Shown here in pieces: positions 11,656 through 23,089 of a DNA stretch of 60,000 nt (positions are counted from its first letter, which is position 1; every line of letters begins with the position of its first letter). A program made the position numbers and the translations under genes. The notes beneath the pieces are model-generated. The model did not search any database. It had not been told where the DNA came from and saw only the letters and a program-made list of their open reading frames with translations. Source of the DNA: Strigamia acuminata (lineage: Eukaryota > Arthropoda > Chilopoda > Geophilomorpha > Linotaeniidae); NCBI GenBank assembly GCA_949358305.1, contig OX442314.1:8365060-8425059 (forward strand). Reading direction: 5' to 3'.

Positions 11656-11834
11656 GCTGGCAATTGAAATTGTGAGTATAATTTCGTGTTTTGCCACTAG
11701 GTTAAACACCAGACAGGTGTTGATACTTGCATACCCTTGTCTATATAAGTATTGTACAAGTATTATCACCTGTTGATGTCTGGTGTTTCACCTAGTGGCA
11801 AAATACAAAATTACTCACAATTTCAATTGGCAGC
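11656..11834. repeat. Hairpin-forming inverted repeat, about 80-bp arms
   Basis: GCTGGCAATTGAAATTGTGA at the left is matched by TCACAATTTCAATTGGCAGC at the right, with further pairing through GTTTTGCCACTAGGT and AACACCAGACA. The loop is at about 11735-11760. Short ORFs across it are arm artefacts. Confidence 0.8.
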
Positions 11835-11896
11835 AAAGGGTGAAGGTCAAGTTTTTTTTAACACGACTGTACGTTGTCGATCTGCCCATTGCTACA

Positions 11897-12580
11897 TCAC
11901 CATCTTTGTTGCTTGCAAGGTTGAATGACGTTATTAGGTTTGGCCACTTGGGCAAAATGACGTCACTTCCTTAAATCGAAGGGGCAGAGCTATTGATGCT
12001 CTGACGTCAGTGGGCGCCCATTCAAAGCGAAAAATGGCATAGTGTGGTTTTAATGGATCAGAAATCACTGAAATCACTGGTCTCCTGCCAAAAATCAGAA
12101 AATCAATAAAAAAAAATTAAAAAAAAAAATTAAAAAAAAATTAAATTAAAAATTAAATTCCAAGTTAATTAATCCGCTTATACAGAACTAAATTTTCTAA
12201 TACTTTAATTTAGCTAAGAGAAAAAATCTTGGATTGGGATGCCTTGACGATCAACTAATAATAGGCCAAATGTTGGTTTAAAGAACAATGGAACAATGGT
12301 GGATTGTGGATGATGGAGCCAAAACAAAAAACCCAAATTGAAATTCCAAACCTGAAAAATACCGGCAAAATTTGCTGAATAAATTAGATCATTAATTTGG
12401 AGTGAATTTTTGACACTTGTGGATTTGGAACTCAGTATCAATGTTTTTCAAAGACTGATCAGCACAACTGATGCCCACTGACGTCACAATGTGAGCCAAT
12501 GAGAGCTGAGTACACCTAATTCTCCAAGTGTCCAAACCTAATAACGTTGTTCAACCTTTGTTGCTTTGGCGATCTCATTT
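11897..12580. mobile_element. Inverted-repeat element with about 120-bp arms, no ORF
   Basis: The left arm (about 11897-12022) contains CAAGGTTGAATGACGTTATT and ends with TGACGTCAGTGGGC. The right arm (about 12466-12580) contains the same in reverse complement (GCCCACTGACGTCA ... AATAACGTTGTTCAACCTTT). The core is A/T simple sequence plus non-coding DNA. A fold-back or MITE-type element is likely; target duplications are not clear. Confidence 0.6.
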
Positions 12581-13333
12581 CCTGTGGTGAGTTGTGATTG
12601 TGATGCTAGAGACGATTATTTAATGACCATGTCTGAATGGTATCTATTCAATTGCTTAGATTATTAAATAAGAAATGAATATTAATTACACGCCATAAAA
12701 TATTGTAGAGGTTTTGTATCAGAAAATAAGGCTGCACTGTGTATGAAAGATAAGAACACAACGTTTAATTCTGAGGAACATGGATGCTTAGAAACGAATA
12801 CAAGTGTAAGTGACAACGGTAACTAGGCAGCAATACAATGTCCTATAAATAATAATATAAGATGCAAGTACGGTAGCACATTTGGTACACTACTAAATAC
12901 ACAATGGTAAATAGAAATAAACAGTGAAATACAATATTCAAAAGAGCATTAATTAAAAATCATCACTAAATCAAATATATGAACTAAGATGAACGGAGAA
13001 CCAATTGTCTAACAAGTATTTTATACAATTTTATTAAATGTAATATTGATGTAATTAATACAAATGCATCCAAGGCTCAAATCACAAATTCTTAACAATC
13101 CAATAAAATAAAGAAATCAAAACATTCTACTTTTCCCTAGACAAAATTTATCTCAGGTTTCGTCAGGTATACCGTATATTGCTGTGCTAATAATTGGCAA
13201 TGCCATTCTAGTCCAATGAAACTAAAGGAAGTGTTGTGGTCTATTATATGTCCACGCTTATGGTCACACTAAAAGCAACGCAAAGAAAAATGAGTAAAAA
13301 TGCAGTGTCAACAAGATATGCTGAGTTACCATC

Positions 13334-13584
13334 TTACTTGAGATTAGGTCCACAAACACAAATATGCTGTGCATTGCAATATCCTTGTATACTTCCTGTG
13401 AGAAGAAGGCATTGAAGCTCACAGAGCAAGTCAACGCCCAAGCCACAAAGAGTCAGCTGTGCCATTGCTGCAACAAGATTTACATGTCAATACTGTGAGT
13501 GGAAAAAGTATTATTTTAAAAGTAGAATCATAACTTACCAACACCCAAGTATGTCAAACAGAGAAAGATGATAAGAAATTTCAT
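13334..13584 (-). CDS. Defensin-like secreted peptide gene 1 (CS-alpha-beta type)
   Basis: Two exons. Exon 1 (13584-13539) encodes a signal peptide, MKFLIIFLCLTYLGV, and ends in phase 1 at a GTAAGT donor. A 71-bp intron (13538-13468) ends in TTGTTGCAG. Exon 2 (13467-13334) encodes the mature peptide; total 59 aa. The cysteines follow C-x7-C-x3-C-x10-C-x5-C-x-C. The CxxxC...CxC frame and the G-x-C gamma-core (GYC) are the hallmarks of CS-alpha-beta defensins, small disulfide-rich peptides that usually bind microbial surface lipids or ion channels. The peptide is slightly acidic, unusual for an antimicrobial. The stop lies in AAGTAAGATG, which also reads as a splice donor, so a third exon is possible. 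It is the most isolated member of the array, more diverged than the copies beyond 18 kb. Confidence 0.82.
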
Positions 13585-13610
13585 TTTGATCAACAAGTCT
13601 TTGAATCAAT

Positions 13611-13622
13611 TCTCTATTTATA
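13611..13622 (-). promoter_or_regulatory. TATA box of defensin-like gene 1
   Basis: On the minus strand TATAAATAGAGA lies 27-38 bases upstream of the ATG at 13584, implying a very short 5' UTR. It is a good consensus match at a suitable distance from a supported signal-peptide exon. Confidence 0.6.
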
Positions 13623-13739
13623 CTGCAGTAATGACTGTCAAGGTCCTTGTTTACTCTTTCAGCAGTCATTTTAATCCCCAGATATGAAAGAATGCAGACT
13701 TTAATCCAAGTCTTGACCAATGGAGAGATAAATCCATAT

Positions 13740-15760
13740 CAGTGTTGGTGGATTAACTTGAATTTCTGCTTCTTATGTGGAGCCAATGTCAGTGTCCGCC
13801 TAAAGATCACTTTCAAGCAATAATCCTAGTAACACTTTTACATTGGAATAACATCGTATAAATGTTGAAATGTTGACAACATGTTTTCTATTAGAAATAC
13901 TATTTTAATTTTCATGTTATTGCACATTAGGCACCATCGTTTAGTGATTTTAACGGCTATTATACGAGGCAGTACGAAAAAAAAAATCAAAATTTCCCTC
14001 TCATTGTTAATATCGACTCATTATAATTTTTATTTTTATATTGTTTAGGGCTATTTTACATGTAGATTTCAAATAAAAAATTAATTTTGCCATCAGTTTG
14101 GTCCTTCTATAAAATATCAAGTGGTCAAAAAAATTTGACCTGGAGTGTATATTCATTTCAAATGGGCTTGCGGATACTCTGAAAAATCCATAGATTGATT
14201 CATACAGATATCGGAGTTGCAATATTTTTAACAGCACTTATCCATTTTGCAATTCTTTTAAAAGGATCTCATGTTTATCCCCGAGTCTTATTATTTACAT
14301 TTATTCAGTCTCCGCCTCTCAAAATGCTTCACTCAACAACATTTAGCTTTTTATCTCCATAGCAACACGAACTGTGTTCATCAGTTCAATTCCATACCCA
14401 TTACTGTTCTTTTTGTCTCATTTCTCAGAGAGATAGGGAAAAAAAAGTAGAAAAATAGGATTGCATGCGTTTGCAATTTATCACAAGGATTAATTCAAGT
14501 GACATTTTTTTCCATCTAGTTTCAAGTCATCAAATTGCAAATTTAAAAATAATCTTGCAAGTCAAATTAAATGGAATAAGCCTAACTCCCATAAGAACTG
14601 CACAAAATAATTTATGCAGTTGGAAAAAAATAAAGTTTTTAAATATGCAATTTTAATGAAATGCAGTGGATAATTTAAAACCAAAAAAAAAAGTTGGAAA
14701 ATATCCCTAAAAACCATTTTATATCATCATATTTGTTTTTCTTCATTAATTTGAATAAAATTGTGCTAAAAATCGATTTTTCTAATGTAAAACCAACCCA
14801 AAGCTCTATGAATTCTAATACATGGCTCAGACTAAAATGAAGTGCTGGAGAATGGATTGTGGCATTCAAAATTCAAAATATATCTTAAAAAAATTTTTTT
14901 GGTATGATATATGCTTGTATTCCTTCCAGTTTTAAGGTTTTACTGAATAAACTTTATATTTGCCCACAGAATTCACAAATTCTCATTGGTCAGAGGGAAA
15001 ATTACACCTGGAAAAAATTCCCAATAATTTATTCGCTTTGTTGAAAGAGGGCTCTGATTACACTGAAGCGCTCCTGAAAAGAGCCGCGACAACTTGTTCA
15101 CTTTATTGAAAGAGGGCGCTGATCACATTTAGAAAGCAAACTTTTAGAGATTATTCCAAAGGTGAATTTCAAATTTGTTTCTTTTAAATTTATTCCAATT
15201 GAAAGAATAAACTTTTTTTTAACTTATTCCGGTTGAAAGCCGCCTTAAAATTTGGTATCAGTGATACACTTGAGGATTTTTGGAATAATGACAGGATATA
15301 AGAGTGTGATTTGCAAGAATCAGAGTTTATAAGATTACCCAAAGTGCCTCAGAGACTAAACAACATATAGATTTGCAAAATTTCTCTATTGTGGGAATTG
15401 TAAATTGCAACTTTCTTTCCAATGCATATCATGTTTTTTGTTGGAGATGAAACACAAACTCAAATCAAGATCCAAAACCAAGACATAGAATTTTTGTTTG
15501 CTTTTGTTTTCAATCAATGTCTGTGCAGTCAAAAATCACTTGCAGGTTGTCAATATGATTCCACAGTAATGTCATCCTGTTCAAACCCAATTGCAAGTGC
15601 ACTCCAACTATTGCTCTTGTTATTTACCCTTAAAGCTGCAATTCCCATTGTTTTAAGGCTCTTTCATCTAAAGTCTTAAAATAAATTGTATTTATGTTAT
15701 AATCAAACAAAAATCAAACTGTGTGGACAATAATGATTGGCCTTTTAAGCCTTTCCAGCT
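13740..15760. other. Non-coding stretch between peptide genes 1 and 2
   Basis: AT-rich DNA with no supported gene. Two partly similar AAAGAGGGCNCTGAT segments occur near 15043 and 15110. The ORF at 15422-15679 has no recognisable domain or splice context. Confidence 0.5.
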
Positions 15761-15765
15761 ATTTG

Positions 15766-15905
15766 CATATAAACTTGCTTTATTTATGGTGAAAACAAGA
15801 TACAACAACAAAATCCAAATTATGCAAATCACCCTCTACTGAAGACTTATTTTAAATTAACCTATACCCTTATAATGACAACAACTCAAGTATCATTTTG
15901 ATTCA
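15766..15905 (-). other. Conserved 3' block of the defensin-like unit (possible 3' exon with poly(A) signal)
   Basis: Minus-strand AATAAA within CCATAAATAAAGCAAGTTTA is followed upstream by a block (AAGGGTATAGGTTAATTTAA) that recurs 3' of the later copies: about 18176-18345, 21057-21270, 23815-24005, 28985-29181, 47470-47690 and 51975-52210. Conservation between this diverged unit and the others, together with the hexamer, suggests the mRNA 3' end. An ATTATAAG/GGTATAGG acceptor-like junction lies inside it. Confidence 0.45.
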
Positions 15906-16039
15906 TTCTAGATTCAAGTGCTTTAGGTGTAAGGTGTAACATTGTAGTCTACCGTCGGTTCATGTTTGTGTTCTCGCTGTATGAACACAAGGAAAAATCA
16001 GTAAAATGCAACACACAAAACATATTGAGGGTTAATCTC

Positions 16040-16284
16040 TTACATGGAACGATCTTCACAAATACAATCCTGACTTTCATCACAATATCCAACGAAACGT
16101 CGAGTGTTAATGCGGCATTGGAGTCTACAGGGCATGTCACCACCCAGTACACAAGGCAGATCAATTGCCATTGCTGCAACAAGAAACATGTCAAAACTAC
16201 AATTGGAAACAATTATTCTTTTTTAAACAAGAAACATAACGTACCAACATGTATCAAACAGAATAAGATGATTAGGGATTTCAT
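16040..16284 (-). CDS. Defensin-like secreted peptide gene 2
   Basis: Exon 1 (16284-16245) encodes MKSLIILFCLIHV in phase 1 to a GTACGT donor. The 71-bp intron ends in TTGTTGCAG, and exon 2 (16173-16040) completes a 57-aa precursor. The cysteine spacing is the same as in gene 1: C-x7-C-x3-C-x10-C-x5-C-x-C, with gamma-core G-Y-C. The third loop is arginine-rich (RINTRRF), but the tail is acidic (DESQD, EDRSM), so net charge is about -2. Exon 2 ends CATGTAAGAG, where the TAA stop is embedded in a GTAAGA donor-like sequence, as in other copies. I see no good TATA box upstream. A conserved 3' block with AATAAA lies about 140-270 bp downstream (15905-15766), closer than in later units. Confidence 0.82.
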
Positions 16285-16457
16285 GTCTGGTCAACTTGTT
16301 AGCCTGATACCACTTGTTTGTTTGTACTTTCCCACTGAAATTTCATTCTTTTAAACCATCAGTGCAACTCGTCTGGCTTTTGTTGTGTCATGTGTGGTTA
16401 ACCATCTGAAACAAACGATCAAAAATGAGAATTAAATTCAAACTGAATATTGCTTAA

Positions 16458-17763
16458 AGGTCATGGGAAGAGAAATGAAAAATTTCTCTCAAGTCTTTGA
16501 AATACCCTTAAAAAACGTTATGGAACCATTTTAGTTGACTAACTTACGAAATAATAAAGAATTTGTCGTTTTACCTGATGAAATCTTGTTATCGTCATTT
16601 CAAAAAGGGAACCATTTTGTGAAATGCATTGTGGGATTGCTACGTCATCGACGACATGTTTTGAAAACAACAACACCACACGTACATTCGAAGTAGTGTT
16701 ACGCTCATTGATTCAATTGTTACCAGCCAATTTTAGGCCAAAAAACATTGATTTTAGAAGTTCCGACTCCAGGGAAATTTTAAAAAATAACTGGTGCCAG
16801 CATATTTTGGGCAAAACACATGGCTTTTAGAGGTTCCAACCTCCGAATATTTTTTTTGTATAAAACAGTACCGATCGATTTTTACACCAAATCCAGCCAA
16901 ACACCTGTCGCATTTGTGCGATCGAATGCGGCGGGTGTTTGGCTGCATTCGATCGCGCAAATGCGACGGGTGTTTGGCCGCATTCGATCGCGCAAATGCG
17001 GCATGTGTTTGGCTGCATTTGCGCGATCGAATGCGGCCAAACACCCGCCGCATTCAATCGCACAAATGCGGGCGCTGTTTGGTCGATTCTCAGGTCTTAA
17101 ATAAATAAATAATGATAAATAATAATCAAAAACTTGATTATAGAATCGGTTTTTTATTGTAAAGTGTCGTTTTAGCTGCATAGTGTAGCACAACACCACC
17201 ACCCATTCCAAACCGCTAAGGTTTTTACTGCCAGTCTATCACCGCTAAAATGATACACTAAATCCTAAAACCGTCAATTTTTTTTTGTTATTGGCTGTTC
17301 TTTCCTATTTTTTTTGGAAATTTTTGATGATTTTCTGTTATTTTCGGTAATTTTTTAATGTTTTTTGGGGTTACTTTTGGTCATTTTGATAATTTTCGGC
17401 TATTTTTATTTTTTAAAAATTTTTAGTTGCTGGTATTTTTTATTATTTGCTGTGATTTTTTGTTATTTGCTGTGATTTTCTATTTTTTCTGGTAATTTTC
17501 ACTAAAAAACATGCTGAAAACGCGAATAGGTGCTGGAATTCTCGTGCTTGTTTGTCGTCGATGACGTAAAAATAATGCCACCTAGTGGCGGTATCTATAA
17601 ACTTTGGAAAATCGTAATGGCGGAACAATTACTGCTCGGTTCGAATTTCAACAGTGGTTTTTAACAATATCAGGTAAGTTAGTGAACTAAACTGGTTACA
17701 TAACGTTTTTTAAGAGTATTTCAAAGACTTGAGAGAAATTTTTCATTTCTCTTCCCATGACCT
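16458..17763. mobile_element. TTAA-flanked element with about 100-bp, almost identical terminal inverted repeats
   Basis: AGGTCATGGGAAGAGAAATG at 16458 is repeated in reverse complement ending at 17763. The match continues for about 65 bases with roughly one difference and then weakens towards 100 bp. Perfect TTAA flanks (16454-16457 and 17764-17767) are the target duplication of Kolobok or piggyBac elements. No transposase ORF exists; the ORF at 17443-17628 is featureless. It is therefore non-autonomous. It sits just upstream of defensin-like gene 2 and separates two partly similar host segments (about 16310-16370 and 17800-17860). Confidence 0.8.
16895..17085. repeat. Alternating inverted GCGATCGAATGCGGC repeats
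   Basis: At least seven copies of a roughly 27-bp word built on TTTGCGCGATCGAATGCGGC and GGGTGTTTGGC occur in both orientations, forming nested palindromes inside the TTAA-flanked element. The Arg/Cys/Ala-rich ORFs on both strands here are repeat artefacts. Confidence 0.8.
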
Positions 17764-18018
17764 TTAAACGTTTCAAACTTCTCTGTACCCTGATTGCACA
17801 TGTTTGTTTGTACTTTCCTTGTGGGATTTAATTCATTTAAACCATCAGTGCAGATCTCCAGTTGGCTTCTGTTGCATTGTACATGTCGTCAGTCGTCTGT
17901 GTCAAGTGAGTCATCTGATCATAAACGCAGCAATAAATTGCAACGTTCGTTGCGGCAATCACCAATGCATCGTTTTGCTGTATTTTAATTCAGGGATAGG
18001 ACTACTTTGAATTCTCAA

Positions 18019-18136
18019 AGTTCTGCAGCAATTTGTTAACCTTTCCTGCACAATTCTGGAGAAAAACCTTTTTTTTTGCATGCAGGTTTTTCTGCAGATT
18101 TTTGCAGATTTTTTTCCTGGGGGGGGGGGGGGGGGC
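18019..18136. repeat. CTGCAG-element relic ending in a run of about 17 G
   Basis: AGCAATTTGTTAACCTTTCC, then TGCATGCAGGTTTTTCTGCA, then about 17 consecutive G (18119-18135). The same relic without the G run lies at 20760-20862 and 23568-23620, at the equivalent position in units 4 and 5. The G run is a possible quadruplex or assembly-error spot. Confidence 0.65.
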
Positions 18137-18175
18137 AACAATAATAGGACTCAATGAATCTTGATAATAAATAAA

Positions 18176-18345
18176 GTTCTTTCCAGTTATTTGCATATGA
18201 ACTTGGTTTATTCATGGTCAAAACAATGATAAAACACTATCCCATCATACCCCAATTACCCTCCACCAAAGACGTATTTTAAATTAACCCATACCCTTAC
18301 AAAGACAACATCTCATGTATCATCTTGATTCAAAAAAACAAGCAT
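18176..18345. other. Conserved 3' block of unit 3 with AATAAA on both strands
   Basis: AATAAAG on the plus strand (about 18168) and AATAAACC on the minus strand (about 18204) face each other around TTCCAGTTATTTGCATATGA. The convergent arrangement would serve a minus-strand defensin-like gene and a plus-strand neighbour. The block is repeated 3' of most other peptide-gene copies. Confidence 0.4.
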
Positions 18346-18468
18346 TGTTAACTTAGTTTCAGGATGCAATTGATGTCAAGTGCTGAACAGAGCCAAATAG
18401 AAGTGATTTTTGTGAAAATAATTGCCGATGCCTTAATGTCGTACTGTAGTCCAATTCCGGTGGAAAGC

Positions 18469-18697
18469 TAATGCCTTGTTCACACTTAAACCACTTTTGT
18501 AGAAGTTCAGGCTAATTTCGATAAGTATACTTCAGAGCTGTCATACTTTTTGTACAAATTAGCGACGTTTTTAACAAGAAGTGACGTCAAAAGTGACTTT
18601 TTCAACTTGAAGTTGTACAAAGCCATTACAAATGTGAATAACAGAGTTTCTAAAAGCTGTCTAGAAGAAAATAAGTTGAAGTGTGAACAAGGCATAA
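18469..18697. mobile_element. MITE A, TIR ATGCCTTGTTCACACTT
   Basis: ATGCCTTGTTCACACTTAAA at the left and TTGAAGTGTGAACAAGGCAT at the right define an element of about 225 bp with an internal TGACGTCAAAAGTGAC block. Equivalent copies lie at 21385-21613, 41666-41894, 47800-48023 and 52311-52533, always at the same place in a defensin-like unit, so it inserted before the units duplicated. ORFs across it (for example 21424-21675) are artefacts. Confidence 0.65.
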
Positions 18698-18790
18698 GAG
18701 AGACATTGTAGTCTAGTTAGTCGTCACTATAGGAAACACAAGAAAATATGAGTTAAAAGCAATGCAGATGTGAACAAGATATGTTGTTAA

Positions 18791-19163
18791 GCCTAGTTCA
18801 CATATATGCATTAATGCATGCGTTAGCGCACCACAGCTGTTAGAATTTACACAATTGGTTCTCCGGTTTACCTGTGATAATTGTACCGTACTTACTTCAT
18901 CATATAACTGTCTGTATAGTAAGGTACCAAATACTTGGATCTTTTACGTTGTTATATCTCACCTTTTAAGTTTTACTAGGTGTTCTCTCTACCCGGTTAC
19001 TATATAAATTTTCCACTTCTTCTCATCTTGTTTGCAACCGTGCGTTGGCCGAAGCGCCTTGTGACTTCGTGCGATATAACGCACGACGGATGAAGTTGAA
19101 ATATTTCAACTTTACGCTTGCGCGTTTAAGCTGATGCAACAACGCATACCATGTGAACTAGCC
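18791..19163. mobile_element. MITE B, TIR GCCTAGTTCACATACATGC, TTAA-like target
   Basis: Left end GCCTAGTTCACATATATGCA is preceded by TTAA (18787-18790). The right end ATGTGAACTAGCC is followed by TTTA. Only 17 bases separate the right end from the stop codon of defensin-like gene 3. Copies occupy the same position in other units (for example 21710-22096). In unit 7 the element is split by the MULE. Confidence 0.6.
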
Positions 19164-19180
19164 TTTAGTTGCATAAGTTC

Positions 19181-19425
19181 TTACTTGGAGATGAAACAGA
19201 TACAATCGTCCTGGTCATCACACGCTCCGGCAAAATGTCCAGTTGATATTAAGCAAGCTGATTTACAACCAAAGTCGCCACCTAGCTTACAAGATAAACT
19301 TGTTGCTGTAAAAAAGATACAGATCAATACTTACGAGTGTAAAAACTACAATTTTTAAACCAAAAACAAAACTTACCAACAACATGGATTAAACAGAATA
19401 AGCTTAAAATTATTAGAAATTTCAT
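19181..19425 (-). CDS. Defensin-like secreted peptide gene 3
   Basis: Exon 1 (19425-19377) encodes signal peptide MKFLIILSLFCLIHVV, phase 1, donor GTAAGT. A 71-bp intron ends in TTTTTTACAG. Exon 2 (19305-19181) completes a 57-aa precursor. The mature part keeps C-x7-C-x3-C-x10-C-x5-C-x-C and the gamma-core G-A-C. Five aspartates against three lysines give an acidic peptide (about -2). The exon ends in AAGTAAGAAC, a stop that coincides with a donor consensus. A strong TATA box (TATATAAAAAG) is upstream, and an E-box-like CACGTGAC-type region lies further upstream in sister copies. MITE B begins immediately 3' of the stop. Confidence 0.83.
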
Positions 19426-19486
19426 TTTTTTATGGTTGCTCTTGCGGTAGAAAGAGAGAAACTAACGAAGAGCAGATGAAGAACCT

Positions 19487-19499
19487 TCTTTTTATATAT
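19487..19499 (-). promoter_or_regulatory. TATA box of defensin-like gene 3
   Basis: Minus-strand TATATAAAAAG lies about 65-75 bases upstream of the ATG. The same box is present for gene 4 (22411-22422), and TATAAAAG for pseudogene 6 (28038-28046). In copies 5, 7, 8 and 9 the aligned bases read ACTAGTAAAGAC and lack a TATA match. Confidence 0.6.
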
Positions 19500-20027
19500 G
19501 TTGCTGATGTGGGTGGCAGCGATACTGTATGTATTCATATGTTTGCCAATCATCACATGACGCGTGCTTGGTGACAGGCAAAATGGCGGATGGTTTTTAC
19601 GTGACCGTGCAGTGTATTGTAGATCAGCGATTGCTTAGCAACACGTTCAAAATTTAAATTTAAATTTAATTAAATTTAATTAAAATTTTCTAATAAAAAT
19701 ATACATTTTTTTTTTTTTTTTTTTGTATGCCGCTTGTATAATGCCCACCCCCACTTCACAGTGGTGTTTTGGGGTTATGGGGTTTTTTGGGTTATACATG
19801 AGTACATAGCTATCTTATTTCATTATTTTGTTCGTTGTTTATTAACAAACACAGAAAAATATATATTCTGGTTAAACAGGCTCTTCCAAACTATAAACAT
19901 CTGCTGAACGTTTTATTCCAAACTATAATCGTCTGCTGAATGTTTTATTATGTACCGGCTTTGTTGCTGTCTCCAACACACCTGCTGTACCGTAGCTTTT
20001 ATTTCGGTACTTTTTTTAAACTTTCTA

Positions 20028-20520
20028 ATGACAAACAATTATTTCGACTACTTTCAAGGACTGAATGACAATGCTAAGCATCGATATATCGAAAAACTTA
20101 AACTTATCAGTGCTGTAGATGCCTCCGTAATTCTGCCTGAACTTCTGGTACACAAATTCACCAAAAACACTGCTGTTTTGACTGGTTCCCCACAGCCCAA
20201 ATTGACTGATACCCATTCCACATTAACCGATAATTCACCATCAGTACCGACAAATACTCCACTACCAGTCACCCAATGGCAAATTGTGGTGTACTTGCCA
20301 GAAAGACATATGTAGGTGGTATATTGATTGGCTGTGATAACAGCTCATGTAAAGTTGAATGGTTTCATAAAAAATGTGTAAATGTTAAGACAGTTCCCAA
20401 GGGCAAATGATATTGTCCAGCATGTAAAAGCAGTATGCTACCATACATTGGTCACTTTCAGAAACGCCAGTTTTCACACTTTACAACTAATAACACTGCA
20501 AAAATTGGCTACAACCTCTG
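20028..20520 (+). pseudogene. PHD-finger gene copy, decayed
   Basis: From the ATG at 20028 the frame encodes a short N-terminal motif (YFQGLNDNAKHRYIEKLKLI) that I recall from transposon-associated proteins with RYxEKLxLI starts. After a frame change near 20280 it encodes a PHD-type finger: GGILIGCDNSSCKVEWFHKK, C, then a TGA where the conserved tryptophan is expected, and YCPAC. The CD-x3-C-x4-H-x2-C and C-P-x-C ligands are visible. The frameshift and in-frame stop make it a pseudogene. It is transcribed (if at all) towards the defensin-like gene of the next unit. Decayed relatives lie at 23.1, 28.7, 47.1 and 51.0 kb. Confidence 0.6.
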
Positions 20521-22114
20521 ACCGAAGTTGACTGTCTCTTTCGTACTCTCTACACACTCTTATGTCCAACATGTGTGCGAAAATCTCGAGCCACGACGAC
20601 ATCATCGCCTCACTTCGCCTGCCACAACGTGCGCCTCTGTCCTCCGTCCCGCCTCTACTACAATAGCCCAACACTGAAATAAAGACCCAAAATAAAGACA
20701 AAAAGTTTTTCTTTAATTTTATTTCTAAGATATGCTCGGTAGAAAATAATCAACAGAGCTCTGCAGCAATTTGTTAACCTTTTCTGTACAATTCTGGAAA
20801 AAAACAATTTTTTTGCAGTTTTTTTGGCATGCAGGTTTTTCTGCAGAATTTTGCAGTGGAGTAGATAACAATAATAGGACTCAAATGTTGTATATATTCG
20901 TGCAATAATACAATGCAAAAGTTGTATGACTAAATTATTGTTGTAAAATTAAAGTTTTTATTGTCTGTGTTCGGTTGCAGCTGATATGGAGTAGTGAACG
21001 TTTTTCCCAACATGGGATGTTCCCAACATTTGACCAACATCAAAGAATCTTGATGATGAATAAAGTTCTTTCCAGTTATTTGCATATGAACTTGGTTTAT
21101 TCGTGGTGAAAACAAGAATGTACACCAAAGAAATCAAAACAATGATATAACACTATCCCATCATACCCCAATTACCCTCAACCAAAGACTTATTTTAAAT
21201 TAACCCATACCCTTACAAAGACAACATCTCATGTATCATCTTGATTCAAAAAAACAAGCATTGTTAACTTAGTTTCAGGATGCAATTGATGTCAAGTGCT
21301 GAACAGAGCCAAATAGAAGTGATTTTTGTGGAAATAATTGACGATGTCTCAATGTTGTACTATAGTCCAATTCCGGTGGAAAAATAATGCCTTGTTCACA
21401 CTTAAACCACTTTTGTAGAAGTTATGGCTAATTTCGGTAAATATACTTCAGACCTGTCATACTTTTTGTACAAATTAGTTACGTTTTTAACAAGAAGTGA
21501 CGTCAAAAGTGACTTTTTCAACTTCAAGTTGTACAAAACCATAACAAATGTGAATAACAGAGTTTCTAAAAGCTGTCTGGAAGAAAAGTGGTTAAAGTGG
21601 GAACAAGGCATAAGAGACACATTATATTCCATAGTTAGTCGTCACTATAGGAAACATAAGAAAAAAATGAGTTAAAAGCAATGCAGATGTGAACAAAATA
21701 TGTTGTTAAGCCTAGTTTACATACATGCATTGACGCATGCGTTAGCGCACCAAAGCTGTTAGAATTTACACAATTGGTTCTCCGGTTTCGCTGTGATAAT
21801 TGTACTTACTTTATCATATAACTGTCTGTATAGTAAGGTATCAAATAGGCTGCCTTACTTGGATATTTTACGTGGCTGTCATTTTGTTATATCTCACCTT
21901 TTAAGTTTTACCAGGTTTTCTCTCTACCCGGTTACTATGTAAAATTTACACTTCTTCTCAGGTTGTTTACCACCGCGCGTTGGCCGAAGCATCTTGTGAC
22001 TTCTTGCAATATAACGCACCACGCATGAAGTTGAAATATTTCAACTTTATGCTTGCGCGTTGAAGGTGATGCAACAACGCATGCATGTGAACTAACATTT
22101 AGTTACATAAGTTC

Positions 22115-22349
22115 TTACTTGAAACAGATACAATCGTTCTGGTTATTACACATTCCCTGAAAATGTCCAGTTTCTACAAAGCAACTTGCTCTACAAGCTA
22201 AGTCGCCAGCTAGCTCACAAGACAAACTTGTTGCTGTAAAAAAGATACAGATCAATAGTTACGTAAAAATTACAAATTTTAAACCAAAAACAAAACTTAC
22301 CAACAGCATGGATTAAACAGAATAAGCTTAAAATGATTAGAAATTTCAT
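22115..22349 (-). CDS. Defensin-like secreted peptide gene 4
   Basis: Exon 1 (22349-22301) encodes MKFLIILSLFCLIHAV, phase 1, donor GTAAGT. The intron is short and ends in TTTTTTACAG. Exon 2 (22233-22115) completes a 55-aa precursor, the shortest intact member because the tail after the last cysteine is only FK. Cysteines are C-x7-C-x3-C-x10-C-x5-C-x-C with gamma-core G-M-C. The mature peptide has two basic and four acidic residues. The stop is again inside AAGTAAGAAC. Promoter: TATATAAAAAGA at 22411-22422. This copy and gene 3 are the only ones downstream of 18 kb without the TTAA-type MITE C in their 3' flank. Confidence 0.83.
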
Positions 22350-22410
22350 TTTTTTATGGATGCTCTTGCGGTAGAAAGAGAGAAACTAACGACGAGCAGA
22401 TGAAGAACCT

Positions 22411-22422
22411 TCTTTTTATATA
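22411..22422 (-). promoter_or_regulatory. TATA box of defensin-like gene 4
   Basis: TATATAAAAAGA on the minus strand, about 62-73 bases upstream of the ATG at 22349, aligned with the gene 3 box. Confidence 0.6.
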
Positions 22423-23089
22423 TGTTGCTGATGTGGGTGGCACGGTGGCAGCGATACTGTATGTATTTATATGTTTACCAATCATCACATGACGCGTGCT
22501 TGGTGTACAGGCAAAATGGCGGATGGTTATCACGTGACCGTGCAGTGTATTGTAGATCAGCGATTGCTTAGCAACACGTTCAAAATTTAAATTTAAATTT
22601 AATTTAAATTAATTTAATTTAATTTAAATTTTCTAATAAAAATATACATTCATGTAAAAAATCTGCACAAATAACATGTAATAATTATTTTTTTAAATTT
22701 TCTAATAAAAATTTAATTAACGTACATACTCGTGTATAGCGCGCACCCCCAACTTTTCCACTGAAAATTTGACCCAAAATGGTGAATGCATGTATAATGC
22801 GCACCCATAAATCATGTTCCATAAAAATACAAATTTTGGCTATTCCGGGGCTACGGTATACATGAGTACATAGCTGTCTTATTTCATTATTTTGTTCGTT
22901 GTTTATTTAAGTAACAAACACATAAAAATATATATTCTGGTTAAACAGGCTCTTCCAAACTGTAAACATCTGCTGAACGTTTTATTCCAAACTATAATCG
23001 TCTGCTGAATGTTTTATTATCTACCGGCTTTGTTGCTGTCTCCAACACACCTGCTGTACCGTAGCTTTTATTTCGGTACCTTTTTTAAA

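Noticed and set aside
16754-17211. Cys/Arg/Ala-rich ORFs resembling zinc-finger arrays
   Set aside because: They are translations of alternating inverted GATCGAATGCGG repeats; the apparent Cys/His periodicity is a by-product.
21424-21675. Repeated ORF containing YTSDLSYFLYKLVTFLTRSD, also at 47839
   Set aside because: It lies within MITE A and reads the element plus its arm; copies in other units are frameshifted with no sign of selection.
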